Source: Symmetrospora coprosmae
Taxonomy: Eukaryota; Basidiomycota; Cystobasidiomycetes; Symmetrosporaceae
Assembly (NCBI GenBank): GCA_008802785.1
Contig: VUYT01000007.1
Coordinates: 558,001 to 622,000, forward strand
Length of the DNA stretch: 64,000 nucleotides
Direction: 5' to 3'
Shown here: one piece after another, positions 48,483 to 60,340 of the stretch
Position numbering within the stretch: the stretch's first letter is position 1
How the letters are laid out: each line of letters begins with the position of its first letter
The notes under the pieces: model-generated
Database searches by the model: none
Told to the model about the DNA's origin: nothing
What the model saw: the letters and a program-made list of their open reading frames with translations, nothing else
Made by a program: the position numbers and the translations under genes

Positions 48483-51410
48483 CTACAAGCCCACCCAGCT
48501 ACCCCTTCCTGCAGGGTTATGCAACTTGGACTGCCCCACCTTCAGTCTGACAATTCCATCGAGCGAATGACTCCTCTGCACGTCCAGCATAAACCCTGCG
48601 CTCGACATGCTATCGTTGCCGATGAATGGCGACGGTATGGGTGCGAAGTTGTCCATCATTGGCGAGTGTATCGGTACGCCTGCGGCGCTGACGGAGCGCG
48701 CATCCATAGGTGACGCGGCTCTGGGTTGGCGCACGCTCGCGTGGACACCACTGCCGTTGGCGCCAGTCTGGCCGGCCGTCTGGATGGACGACGCGTGCGT
48801 AGGCGAAGGTGCCAGCGTCATGGCAGGCAGTGGCAGGAAAACCTCACCCATCCACTCGAACCACACTCGCCGCCGTACACCATCGACGGGGCGGAAGATG
48901 TGGACGTCAAGCTCTGACCGGGGTGGGAGATATAGCGGTTCCTTGAGCGGGAAGAAGAGCGGGAACCACGAGAGCATGTTTGGGTCCATCCGCTCTGGGT
49001 GGATCGAGATGCCGATGTCGCCGTAGAGGATGGCGTCAAAATAGCCTGCAAAGCCGTGACAGATGCCTCCGTACGGAATGTTAAAGGTCACATGAGCCGT
49101 GCGGGCATTGTGGTGGTTCGTCAAGGGCAGGCCTGCAAGGTTGGAATTATTGGGTAGTCTGGTCAGTCCGTAAACCGATTGTCAAGGCCGTGCGGAGCCG
49201 AACGCTCACCCAGACTGTCGCAGACAATGTCATGTCTGGGATGGTCGAATCCCCAGCATTCTGCATATTTCGGGTAGTTTTCGCGTCCCCCGGCCTCGCT
49301 GAGGATCTGCGCAGCCTGGAACATGACGACATAGGGCTGCTCAGGGTATTTGGGATCGCTCGAGTTTGCTATTTCCGAGTGGAGCTTGTTTGACGAGACG
49401 GGCGCCAGGAAGGAGGTGTAGGAGCACGGGATGGAGATGCCGGCCGGCGACAGACACCGCATGACGCCATCAAGGCATCTGCAAGGAGGTTTTCACGGTA
49501 TCAGCAAGAAGCTGTAACTCCGTGAGCGAATGCTCGACAACCCACTCTGGTGACAGCTCATTGTCGCCGAAAGACCCCAAGAGTTCGCTGACAATGATGT
49601 CGGCCTGCACTGAAGGAGTGAAGGAGCGCATATCGGAGAAGACCAGCTGGACTGCATCTCCCCATTGTGTGGCCTTGCGCTCCTGAAGACTGCGGGGCAG
49701 CCGAACAGGCGAGAGCACATACGTCAGCTTGACTGCGACCAAGAGCAACGTGGGGAGCGATCAGCCAGACACACATAACGAAAGCGTTCGGGTTTTTCTC
49801 AACCGCTGTGAGCTCGATGTTGACCTGTGCGCGCTGGCTGGCTCGCAAGCATCCTTCAACAAGCGGGCCCCGCCCAGCTCCACAGACAAAGACGATGACG
49901 CTCCTCCCGTTCTCTGACCAGTCGTTGCGTTCCATGAGGGCCTGGTAGACTGCCTCCTCGTACTGCCTGTACTTGACGGGGTCCCGCTCAAAGCCCTCAT
50001 ATGTGTCGTTCTCCAGATTGTCCATCAAGGGCTGGAGGGGTGCTTGCAGGTAGTCCATGTATGCGCCGGCGAACTGTTCTAGCGGATCGCTGATCGGTGT
50101 CTTGCGTTCTAAAAAGCGGATGCTGTGGGAAAGCGGCAGTCGCCATCAGTCAGCTCTCGGGCTCGACTCGATGTCCATAGGCGCGACTCACTAGGAAGTG
50201 TACGCCTCGGGTCCCCCACTCTGATGCAGTCCCTTGTGTATGCCCGACAGGATGAAGGCCGGCTTGTACTTGAAGATCTGCTTGCAGAAGCTCTGGCTGT
50301 TCTTGCTGAGCACGGGGTAGCCCTTTGCGTTGGCAAGATAGGACGACGCTGGCAGGAAGATGGATTTGACGGGTTCCGCGAACCAGCGCGAGTAGATGTG
50401 CTGACCAGGCAGCGGGGTGGAGAGGTCCAGACAGACTGAGAGGCGGGGACTGTAGGCGCACATTGAGCGGATCGTATTCCACATCTCCCACGTTCGCGTC
50501 GACGCGTTCCCGCCCTGCACAGCGGCCGCGGCTTCTGACGAGGATGCTGCGGGAGATGCCGTCACATCGGACACTGGGATCCGGATGCTGAAGGTGAGGT
50601 AACCGGGAACGGCGAGAATGTTGGCAACTGCCCGCGCATAGTCTGTGACGTTGGCCGGGTTGCGCGGGGCCGGCAGGATGAGATTCGAGACGTGCAGGTG
50701 GGCGGCGTACGCGACTTCTTGCTTGAGCGCCAGCTCGCTGTCGAAGCGGATGCCTTCAATCTCTGAATCGAGCTCGAGCCAGTCGGCCGCCATGGCCAAG
50801 AGGCCGGCCGTCTCGTCTGTGGAGTAAATCGCACGCGGTATGATATCAGCTTTGGGCGTACTTCAGAGTCGCAGGCCACCCCGGAAGGACCATGCCGGCT
50901 CAGGAAACGCAACGCACCAGAACGTGTCGCGTTGACCTCGCCGCGGTTGAAGGCGCCCGCCAGCCGCCAGACTTCGGCTTCACGCGCGTGCGCCAGCTCC
51001 TCCTCCGGCGACTCTTCCTCATCCGGCTGAAGGAGGTGCCCGTTCGCGTCGAGCATCCTGCTCGTGCTCGCAGACGCCGTCGACGGTCCTGCCACGCACA
51101 TGCGTTCCCATCGCGAGCGCCATGAGCCGTTGCTCAGGGGTGCGCATATCAGGTCAAAGTCCGACTCGTCCCCGCAGTGCTGCGCGTACAGCCGCTGCAG
51201 GGGCGTCGGCGAGGTCGGATGCTGCGGCGAGTAGATCGGCTGCTGGATGTGCTGCTGCTGCCGTTGTTGTTGCTGCTGCTGCTGCGCGCTGCCAGGGACG
51301 TCGAGGTACTTGCTGCCCCGAGGGCCAACGCCAGAGTCTGACGCGGATCCCAGCGGGATGTCGGACTGCGCAACGTGCACGGCCAGGGTGCTGCGATATC
51401 CAGGCTGCTC

Positions 51411-51443
<33 letters not shown>

Positions 51444-51455
51444 ATCCTGGCTCAT
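48483..51455 (-). CDS. type II protein arginine methyltransferase PRMT5 (Skb1/Hsl7)
   Basis: PRMT5 makes symmetric dimethyl-arginine on histones and Sm proteins; its fungal relatives Skb1 and Hsl7 act in cell-cycle and morphogenesis control. About seven minus-strand exons are present, including 50918-51455, 50192-50816 and one ending at 50122. The TIM-barrel part includes [18 protein letters not shown] and [20 protein letters not shown]. The methyltransferase has [18 protein letters not shown] with the PRMT5-specific Phe, motif [20 protein letters not shown], and the double-E loop [15 protein letters not shown]. The C-terminal beta-barrel contains [19 protein letters not shown] and [19 protein letters not shown]. 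The N-terminus carries two poly-Gln runs and a low-complexity acidic segment not typical of the family. An insertion rich in Thr/Ala/Ser interrupts the C-terminal barrel (about 48,590-48,830). Confidence 0.93.
51244..51441 (-). repeat. two poly-Gln (CAG/CTG) tracts in PRMT5 N-terminus
   Basis: CTG/TTG runs at about 51,244-51,291 and 51,411-51,441 on the plus strand encode glutamine runs near residues 5-14 and 55-70 of the minus-strand protein. Both lie in the first exon and may vary in length between strains. Confidence 0.85.
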
Positions 51456-51824
51456 TGCCTCCCTCTCCTCCAGAGCCCGCCCGCTTGGCTTTTCTGGACG
51501 TCTTGGACGCGTTTCGGGGCAGAGACGTCTCGCACGCAGAAGACGGGCAAGCAAGCTCGGCGCTGGATGGGGTGGTATGCTCCCGCAGTGTCTGTCTGCT
51601 TCCTACCACGATGATCCCGAACGCGTCCTCAATGGGTGGAAGGAGGAAAAGCTACATGGCCATGGGCCACTGCATGCACATACCAATATCGTACTTCAAT
51701 GCAAGCGGGGCAAGGCGGCAAGAGACATGCACAGTCCGAAGAAGCGTTGGTCGATTCTGTTTAGACGCGTGCATTGCAAGAGTACACGCATTTTGCTAGC
51801 GGCCACCCCAGACAGGGTAGCCAC
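51456..51824. other. intergenic region, PRMT5 5' flank
   Basis: This 369-bp gap between CCT5 (3' end) and the PRMT5 start is on the same strand as both genes. I see no gene and no TATA-like element. Confidence 0.5.
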
Positions 51825-54204
51825 CTAATAATCCACGTCCGTGATGACATCGTCAATCTGTGCAGGACAGGGGAGAGCAGACGGTCAGGCATGAGTCTGA
51901 GTTCGTGGCAGGGCTCGCGCGCAATCGTCGACCCACCTTCAGAACCGCGCGGACCAGCTGAGTCGCGAGGAGGTATTGCTGCCTCTTGCTGAGCAGCGGA
52001 TCAAAGACGTGCTGCTGCTTCATGTCGTTCGTCCCCGCGCCGACGCAGTCAATCCCGAGGCGGTAGTTGCCGTCGTTCACCTGCTGCGACTTTACGTCCG
52101 CCAGCGCGTCGATCGGCGACAGCCCAGAGTTCTCGGCCAGCGCGAGCGGGATCTGGTCCAGTGCGGACGCGAATGCGCGCATGGCGTACTGCTCGATGGA
52201 GGGAATCTGTAGTGTCCAGTGTCAGAGCTTGAATAGTATGCGCAGAACTGACTAGGAATCAAGGCCAGCGCCGCACCTCGTCCGCCGCTTTGGCAACAGC
52301 AATGCTCGAGCTGATCTCTGCCGCTCCGCCGCCGTACACCACCCGATTGTCCTTGACCAGGTTTCGTACGACGCAGATGGCGTCGTGGAGCGCGCGCTTG
52401 GCTTCGTCGATGAGCATCTTGTTGCTCCCGCGCACAAAGACCGTGACGGCGCGCGTGTTGGCGCACTCCTCAATGACGAGCATCTTGTCGCGCGTCGTGC
52501 CGAATGACACCTCGCGGACGACGCCAGCCGTGCCTAGCTTTTCAGCAGTCAGGTCCTCGAAGCGTGGGACGATGCGGCCATTTGTTGCAATGGCGATGAG
52601 CTGTGGGCTCTCGACTCGTCAGCGGACGGGCTCAGGCGGAATGTCATGCGATGGCCAGCCTCAAAGCCGAAACCCACCTCAATCTCGGGCCCGCCGACCC
52701 ACCGCACAGCGGGAAGGTCGTTCTGCATGAGGAGATGGTTCGCTTCATCATCAAAACCCCATTGGCAGATGACGAGGTTGGCTCCCGTCGCTTTGACGCG
52801 GTCAATCATCTCCTGGAACTTTGTCCGCTCGTACTCCTGCAGCTTCTTGTACTCTGCCACGGACGAGATCTCGAGCTTGTGCTTGGTTTTGGGCCGCGGG
52901 GGCTCAAATGCACAGGTGAGAATGGCGAGTTTGGCGTTTTGGACAGAGCGCGGCATCTGCGGGTGCGACATGTCCTTGTCGACGACGACACCCTTGACGA
53001 GCGCAGTGTCTTCGAGTGAACCTCCAACTTTCCCGTCCACCTTGATCAGCTCGAAATCGACATCCTTCCGTTCCAGGTCCGCGACCGAGAGCACGGCGTC
53101 GACGGCAATCTTGGCGAACAGTTCCGGTGCTTTCGAGACGCTGTCTCCGGTTGAAGACAGACAGACAGGCTTCAGCAAGCACCGTTGTAATGGGGATGAC
53201 CAGGTGTAAGGCAACCCACATCTTGCTTCCGAGCGATGTCCGCGCAACCTTCTCGAGCTCGGTCGTGTCCTCCTTGGTGAAGCTAATGGTATCGCACGAC
53301 TTGTCGAGCTCAGCGACGGCAATGGTGCACGCGCGCTCGTAGCCGTCTGCAATCTTGATTGGGTGGATGCCGCGGTCAATGAGGGCCTCTGCCTGCTCGA
53401 GCATGGCGCCGGCGAGGACGACTACGCCCGTTGTTCCATCGCCAATCTCGTCGTCTTGCGACTGCGACAGCTGGACCATGAGCTTTGCGATCTGGTGCTC
53501 GACCTCCATGCCTTTCAAGATGGTCGCGCCGTCGTTCGAGATTGTGATGTCGCCGTCGGGCGAGACGAGGACCTTGTCGAGACCTCTATGTACGCGGCGC
53601 GCCAGGTAGCGAGGCGAGGCGAGAATGGATCAGGAGCGTGATGCGAGCAGCATGTGTGCAGATTGAGGCGAACACAATCGTCAGCGAGATCTGGCACCTT
53701 TGCGCGTCAGACGCGGCACAGCTGCAGCTGCAGCTCGCGGCCTCTGCCCACCTCGGGCCTATCGACGTCTTCATGACATTGCACAATGATCTCGCTGCGA
53801 GGATGTGATTCTGCACGAGATACAGGCGCGTCAGTTCAGCTCGTTGCTGTCCCAGTGCCGGCACAGGGCCGCCCAGTGACGATTTCGTCGCAGCGTCCCG
53901 AGCTCGCTCCACCACGCCGGGGTCCCGCTGGGCAGGAACAGCAGCCAGCACAGCATAGCAGAGCTGCATAGCGCCCGCATTTTCTGCAGCATCATCGAAT
54001 GGGCGGCGCGCGTGCATCCTCCCCATCGCCGTGGTCGCTCCCCTCCACCTTCGGATGCCAGGACGTGCGCCCACTAACTTTTATGGCTGGGATCCCTTGG
54101 AGCCGCGTCTTTCTGCCCTGCTCCCTCAGGACGACGATAGGCCGGCCGTACTCATCCGTGCCAATGACCTGCGCCGAGTTGGGATCGATATTGAGGCCGT
54201 CCAT
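51825..54204 (-). CDS. CCT5: chaperonin CCT/TRiC subunit epsilon
   Basis: This is one of eight subunits of the cytosolic chaperonin that folds actin and tubulin. Eight minus-strand exons begin 54079-54204, 53752-53810 and one ending at 53585. Spliced text follows CCT5 closely: [80 protein letters not shown] (ATP site), [102 protein letters not shown] and the end [21 protein letters not shown] is diagnostic for epsilon. The first intron is 268 nt. The start at [12 protein letters not shown] gives a slightly extended N-terminus. Confidence 0.96.
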
Positions 54205-54583
54205 GCTCGTATTGCCGTGTCGGTCTAGAGCTGACCTGGGGCGTCGAAGCCCGTGCTGGCCAGCCAGGTCCTCGTGTGTGCCTGACACCGTCGGACAAGA
54301 TGCATTCGTGACAGCGTCGTCCCTCATCGTCTGGAATCGCTCAATGGCATGGTATGGCATCGCTTTGCACTCAGTTATTGCCTATCGTCCTGCGCATCCG
54401 CCGTCCCGGTACAGCATCCGCAAGCTCAGGCACACATGCAGCCAGACCGCTTACATGACTGGCACCGCGTGTTCTATGGTGCGCGCGCGTGTTACGGTAT
54501 TGGAGGCGTTCTCTCTTTCTCTAGATCTACAAGGCCTTCTCCTGATCACATACTCGGAGGACTCCGCTCCGCTGCACTTTCGC
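54205..54583. other. intergenic region, CCT5 5' flank
   Basis: This 379-bp gap lies between MIC60 (3' end) and the CCT5 start, both on the minus strand. The frame of CCT5 stays open for about 50 codons upstream of 54204, but that stretch has no similarity to the family. Confidence 0.5.
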
Positions 54584-56865
54584 TCACGAGATGAGCAAGC
54601 TCGCCAGTCCCGCTTCGGCCTCGGCAACCTGCAGAGCCTGGCGGACTTCAAGGTGCCTCCTGCTCGCCTCGAGCCAATCCCGCGCGAGGATCTTGGGCCA
54701 GCCCGTAAGCTGGTTGACCTCCCTGGCCGCGCTCTCGAGGTCGCGGTGGGTGAGATACCACTCCGCGCGCGACAGGGTCGAGATGACGTCGTCGCCCTGG
54801 ACGAACCCGACCTGCGAGAAGAGGAAGTTGGACAAAAAGGCCGACGAGAGGTACGACGCGAACCCGCCGTTCGAAGGGAGCAGAGCGGCTTTGCGGATCT
54901 TGGGGACGAGCCGGTCGCTGAACCACGACGCGAGCGTGGGGAGCGACTCGACTCCGCTGTTCTGCACGCTCTCTGGGATCGTAGCGATGACGGCGTCGAT
55001 GGTCGAGTTGCCCTCGGAGCCGGTAGCCGTCGCTGTTCGCTTCGACACGTTGGACAAGGCGGCAAGCTCGCGGGCGAAAGCGGTGTTGTCGACATTCGAG
55101 TCGACGGATGACTGCCACGCCGCACGAATGGCCGTCCACAGCTTGTTGACGTGCCGGTTCTGCTCGAGCCAGTCGCTGTTCTCGAGCGTCGTCTTGCCGA
55201 GCTTCTCGAAATTCTCCTGGAGCGACTCGAGCTTGCCCAGGCGCCCCGAGCGCTCCGTCTCGACGCGCTCCTTGATCTCGGACAGCCACTTCCTCTGCAT
55301 CTCGATACCCTGCGCGACGACCTCCTCCTGCAGGCGCTGCTCGATAATCTCCTTCTGCGCTGCGAGCTCGCCGTCGAGCTTTTCGCGGTACGCCGCAATG
55401 AGCTCCTTGCGCTCGGCGTCGTACGTCGCCTTCCAGTCGTCTTCCTGCTTCTCGAGGCGCTCGACCATCTCCTTTTCGGCGCTGAACAGGCTCTGCGAGT
55501 ACTCGGCCGCCTTCTCCTCGAGACGCTTCTCGAGCTTCTCCCGCTCCTCCGCCTTGATGCCTTCGAGTCTGGCACCGAGGTTCTTCAGGTCGATTGAAGC
55601 GACGTTGATGACCTCACGCGCGCCCTTGTCGCCGACGGCAGAGGGCGAGTCGTTCAGGTAGCGCGAGAGCGAGTCGATGGTGGAAGCGAGTTGTCCGAGG
55701 ACTGGCTCGGACGCAGAGAGCTCGGACACGGTCGGCGCGACAAGCGGCAACGGAGGGGGTGCCTCCTTCTCTGCTTTTGCAGCTGCGGCCGCCTTGTCTG
55801 CCTTTACGGCTTTTGGGATCGAGTAGCCCGGAGGCGGCTCAAAGCCGAGCGGGAGAGCAGGTCCAGTGTAAACCTCTGTAGGCGCGACCTTGGGAGCCTG
55901 GGGCCTGCCATCGACCTGGCGGGGCTTTTGGTAGTCGACGGGGACGTTTGGGCGCTCAAAGGGAATGTCGGCGTTGCTCGGGCCGGTCTTGACAATGTTC
56001 TCCACCTCCTCCTTGCCTGCCTCAACGACCTCCTTCACGCTGTCCTTTGCCTCCTCTGCCTTCTGCTCTCCGACGGCTGCGGCGTTCTGCAGGCTGTCCT
56101 TTGCCTTCTCTGCCTCGGTCTGGCCGGCTGACACGGCATTGTGCAGACCAGCCTTGACCTTCTCCGTAGCGGCATCAGCCTCCTTCTTGAGACCTGCTGT
56201 GCTTCCCTCGACCGACTTTTGCAGATTGTCTGCTCCCGTCTGGATGGCTTCCTTGCCGTGCTGAACGGCGTCCTTGCCCTGCTCGACGAGGGATGCCGCT
56301 TTCGCCTGGGCCTTCTCTGCCTGACGCTTGGCGAACTCTGCGAGTCGCTCTGCGCGCTGCTTCGTCAGCTCCTCGGTCTTGCCCGAGGCGACGCGGGCCT
56401 TCTCGGACAGGCGCTTGATGAGGTCCTTGTCGACCTGGCGGTCCTCGAAGAGCTGGACGAGGCGCTCCCCGAGCGGGACCTCCTGGACGAAGAAGTCGCG
56501 GTACCGCTCAGAGTACTGCGAGCCGAACACTGAGCCGGTGTAGAAGATGCTGGCGAGGAGGAGCGAGCCCAGGGTGAAGCGCAGGCCGTAGCGCTTCCTC
56601 TTTTTGGCCTTGCCCACGACGGCGGAGCGGGCGACCGTGGGAGCGATGGGCGTCGTCTGGACGGGCGCCGGGTTGGACGTGGCGTATGACTGCGAGATGC
56701 GCGCATGCACGAGCATGAATGTCAGACACGGTCATATCTCCCTCTGCGCTGTTCGAGCTGTTGCCCGATGCATCCGCTCCTGCTCGCTCGCCCGCTCGCA
56801 CTCACCCGCCTGAAGGGAGCCCGGGTGACCCTGACGCGGGGCATGCGGACAGCGCGGGACATCAT
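54584..56865 (-). CDS. MIC60: mitofilin/MIC60, MICOS core subunit
   Basis: MIC60 is the inner-membrane protein that shapes crista junctions in the MICOS complex. Two exons, 56806-56865 and 54584-56689, sum to 2166 nt, 721 aa. The 60-nt first exon encodes an arginine-rich mitochondrial presequence (MMSRAVRMPRVRVTRAPFRR) that splices to SYATSNPAP, a plausible cleavage site. A transmembrane segment follows (YGLRFTLGSLLLASIFYTGS, residues ~54-73). Then come a long Ala/Lys/Glu-rich coiled coil (about residues 120-460) and the mitofilin signature region: AYREKLDGELAAQKEIIEQR, WLEQNRHVNKLWTAIRAAW, IPESVQNSGVESLPTLASWF, FSQVGFVQGDDVISTLSRAE, and ending AREVNQLTGWPKILARDWLE. The unspliced frame offers only a poor in-frame Met at 56716, inside the intron. 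Confidence 0.93.
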
Positions 56866-57194
56866 GCCTCGGATGTGATGTGGATGCGAACGGCGATGCA
56901 GGGATGTCTGATATGATCCTGAACCGCTGCACCTGTGAGAAGCCCGGTTTGGTCCGAGGGAGGGGGGAGGAGCTGAGTGCCTCGCCTGCGAATGGCGCCC
57001 ATCCTCCTGCCATCCTGCACATCATGGTCGATGAAATACAGGGCATGAGCAATGACAGCAACCCGCACAGGCGCTCTATGGCGAAGGCTGTGCTCGGACG
57101 ATGCTGAATCGGAACCTCGGCTGATGCAATGACGCGATTCGAAGTGACCAGCACTCTGACGTCTCTCCCTGGCTAGGGTCTACACTGAACAGAC
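56866..57194. other. intergenic region, MIC60 5' flank and GH128 3' flank
   Basis: This 329-bp region between two minus-strand genes shows no gene or repeat. Confidence 0.5.
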
Positions 57195-58357
57195 TCAGAC
57201 GTACCCTGCGCCTACTGCATTGATGCTATGCGCTGTGCCCATCGTTTCAGCCCAGAAGGCGGCATATCTACAGGGACGCACATCCGCAGGCAGATTCCAT
57301 CAGTCACACATTTCCGCAGGCTGCTAAGGGACCCCACTCACCCAGCAACGAACTCCTGCTGGTCCAGCCAGCCCTTGGCCCGCTTGAAGAAGTCCGCCTT
57401 CTCCGCATCGGTTCCATCGGTGGGCGCGAACTCGGTCAGCCAGATGGGACGCCTCTTCCCTCCGGCGCCCAAGGCGATCTCGTCGTCTTCATATGCAGAC
57501 TTGACAGTGGCCTGTAGGTCATCCAGCTTGGTGTGCTTCTCGTACCCTGCTCGGACTCCCAACTGTCAGCTCCGCCGCGTTAGCCCGGGACAGGCGCCAG
57601 CTTACAGTGAAGATTCAGACCGGCAATGTGGCACTCTTCCTCCGGACATGCTCGCAGGAAATCTTTCAGCCAGTACATGCCTTCCTCACCCTGCTTGATG
57701 GCCGGAGCAACGAGTATGGCGCCCTTGGCTGCCCAAGGAGCCATCTGCGCCTTCCAGACGGCGGCAGCGTCTCTGAAAGAGCGGTGTTGTGCAGACTCAG
57801 CACGGCACATCGATTTTTGACAATACGAGACGAGCTGACGCACTCAGGCGTCATGCACGCTTGAAATTGAGGCGGCGCGGGGATAGCGTCGGGGCAGAGC
57901 GACAGCATGGGCTCGTTGAAGCTGGCGCTAGACCGTTAGCGCTTCGGCTGATGCATTGCCAGGTCCGCACCCCACCTAAAGAGGACCTTGTCTCCTCGTG
58001 CAAGCGCGGCGCTTGCAGTCGTCTCCCACCGATCGACACGCTGCTTCTCGCCATTCCACCTGCACACCGTGGGCCATTTCAGCTGTATCGTCCGAAATAC
58101 CGGGCCAGTCTCGCATCGACTCACAGCATTGGGTAGTACGCCATCCCGTCGGGGTCATTGGTGCCGTCCTGCTCCCAGTTGATGACGAAGGAGACTTTGC
58201 CAGCCCAGGGCGGGAGTAGCTTGGGCTCATTGTATGTGAGTCCATGCTTGGGCGAGACGCCTCGTGGTGACAGAGGTGCAGCTGTCGCATGGTGGTAAAG
58301 GAGCGTGTGTGCGACAATGGCGAGATACGCGGGCGCAAGCGAGCTGGTGGCGAACAT
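57195..58357 (-). CDS. secreted Asl1-like glycoside hydrolase, GH128 (beta-1,3-glucanase type)
   Basis: This is a secreted TIM-barrel glucanase of the Asl1/GH128 family, which acts on fungal cell-wall beta-1,3-glucan. The N-terminus MFATSSLAPAYLAIVAHTLL, then YHHATA, is a signal peptide with likely cleavage after ATA. Six or so exons keep one frame: KHGLTYNEPKLLPPWAG, VSFVINWEQDG, YYPMLWNGEKQRVDRWETT, LFRSFNEPMLSLCPDAIPAP (catalytic acid in FNEP), DAAAVWKAQMAPWAAKGAIL, CHIAGLNLHWYEKHTKLDDL, RRPIWLTEFAPTDGTDAEKA (nucleophile Glu in TEF) and the end GYAAFWAETMGTAHSINAVG. Both catalytic glutamates and the conserved barrel motifs are present, so the enzyme looks active. A cell-wall remodelling role is inferred. 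The last exon (from acceptor ctgtag) is short and less certain. Confidence 0.85.
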
Positions 58358-58801
58358 GCCGATCAGGAGTGAGTGTGAAATGCTAACACCGCTGTTTCGG
58401 TGCGCTAAGATGTAGTGCGACGCTGTCGAAGCCAGGAGCCTATACGTACCTCAGATCCTTGCAAACGATCCATGAAGCGCCCTTCATCGCGACCTGGCGG
58501 AGCGCCATGGCTTGCGTCAAGCTCGCCGTTCCGCTTGTCTCGTGATGGAAAGGCCGTCCGGAAGAGCCCCTTTACGAGCATGCAATGCGTACTTGCGTGA
58601 GCCGCCAGCGGCCTCGCCAAGCCGGAAGCGTGCATGCAGAAAGCGGTGCTCTACTCGGGGATGAAAGGCGCTCATCTCCGCACTTATCCATGAAGCGGGG
58701 ATGCAAAACTTGAAAGGATGATGACCGCACGAGAAAAGGGAGCGATCATCGGGCAGTACGATGGGTCGGTAGATCGCGAATCTTGGAGACACTGGGCAAG
58801 A
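58358..58801. other. intergenic region, GH128 5' flank
   Basis: This 444-bp gap lies upstream of the GH128 start on the minus strand. I see no clear TATA box and no gene. The 3' limit of the next gene is uncertain and could extend into this gap. Confidence 0.4.
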
Positions 58802-60340
58802 TCAATGTATTGCGTTCTGAGGTACTTGGAACTGGGAGGCTGTTGCACAAATGGCAGGCAGATGACGACATGGAGGGCGGTCTGTGGATGAGACGGCTGA
58901 AAAGTGAGGTAGTGTGAGGCAGAAGTGGCTGAAGCGTGAGTTGTCTTTGGCAAGGCCTAAAACGGGAGACTGCCAGAGCTGCATGGACTTCGGCAGTGGC
59001 TTACTTTCCAGGCGTGGACGATCTGCGAGATGTCTTTGCCTTTGCCTGCGTTGGAGTTGGAGTCCTAAGCGGAGGCGTCATCCTTGCGGCGGGCGTAGCT
59101 GGCGGCGTTCGGTGCAGGGTGCTTGACGAAGGCTGGGGTAATGACGGGAGTCGAGTAAAGTCGAATATGGGGAGCTGGGGCTGTCCTGCAATCGGAGGTG
59201 CTCGTGACAGTCCGGCGTCTGGTGCTTTCCCCCGTCCGCGAGCTGCGCTAGTGTGCTGCCTTGGCTTTACCGCCTGCACCACATAGCATTCAAAGCCATC
59301 TTCTGACTTGGCACGCAGAGCTTGATAGTTGCCAGATCCTCTGAGGTCCTCCAATGAGATGGTTTTGGCGATGTTTTTCCCGCCCATGGCCTTCAGAGGC
59401 CATGTCTTGCCCTGCACGGTCAGGGTGTACAAGTGGAAGTAGTGTGGATTGACGTTATCCTTTGTGAGTGCGACCTCGGTTCCGGGCACAGCAACAGGCT
59501 TTCAGAGGAAAGATGTTCAGAATCCGGAATAAGGTCTGCTCTGTGCGGGCCAACTCACAGGAGAAGCCTTGGCTCTCTGCTGAGTCTGCGGGACATGGAC
59601 AAAAAGTTCAGCTTGCTGCCGGCGGGCGCTTAGGAGTTGGGATGCTCTTACAGACCCAGGGAGACCGGACGGGATGCGCGGACCGGCGGGCTGTTTCCCC
59701 TGGCGTAGTAAGACTCGCATTAGCATGGGCGCCAGATGCGCTGATTGAAAGACCCGCTTACACGTCCGCCTCGACTACCTGGGCCTCGCAGTGGCCGTTG
59801 CGCCTGCACTGACGTACGTTCGATGGCTGTCTGTGGTTGTTCTATAAGCATGTACCTCCGTAACCGACGTGTGATTTGGTCAAATACAAGGAGGCGTGCA
59901 TAGGTGTTTGGCGGGGGCTGGTCGTCCTTCCAATCAGCCACGCGCACGAATTCGTTATTGATGTGATAAAGCCAAAGAGGTTCCTGATCAGAAGGCATCT
60001 TGACGGCCCAAAAGCGATCGAAGGAGACTTTGATGGTGTTCTTGTCGGTCAGTAAGATCGGCTCATGAGCCCCCTGTCCACATCGTCGATAATACATCAG
60101 TAGTTGGATCGAGTGCGGCATAAGGCTACTCCGTTTCAAAGGTTACTGTAAACTTACCGTCGTAGGAGCTGGACGCTGCGGTGATGACGACATCTGGTCG
60201 ATTTCGCAGGGGGTGATGCTGGTGGATGTCAGGCGAAAGAGGGCGGGAGATGTGGTATACGCGAATTGGTGAGGAACAGAGAGAGGGGCGCCATTCGACG
60301 AGGGCTTTCTGGAGCTATTCATTTCGAGATGCACAGCCAT
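58802..60340 (-). CDS. unrecognised protein, first of an adjacent orphan pair
   Basis: I do not recognise this family. At least six minus-strand exons can be linked. MAVHLEMNSSRKPSSNG starts at 60340 (an in-frame ATG at 60439 would add 33 residues), and exon 1 ends at 60158. Exon 2 begins at 60073 with GAHEPILLTDKNTIKVSFDR and continues EPLWLYHINNEFVRVADW. Small exons follow (QPAGPRIPSGLPGS; TQQRAKASP). Then comes PVAVPGTEVALTKDNVNPHY, FHLYTLTVQGKTWPLKAMGG, and a Pro/Thr/Ser-rich basic tail. A last donor at 58,999 may join a short final exon ending at 58802; otherwise the stop is at 59001. There is no signal peptide or membrane segment. The spliced frames and conserved-looking phases argue that it is a real gene; the middle exons are uncertain. 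Confidence 0.5.

Noticed and set aside
56690-56716. ATG at 56716 as the start of MIC60
   Set aside because: It lies in an intron between the presequence exon (56806-56865) and the acceptor at 56690. The spliced form gives a proper mitochondrial targeting sequence.
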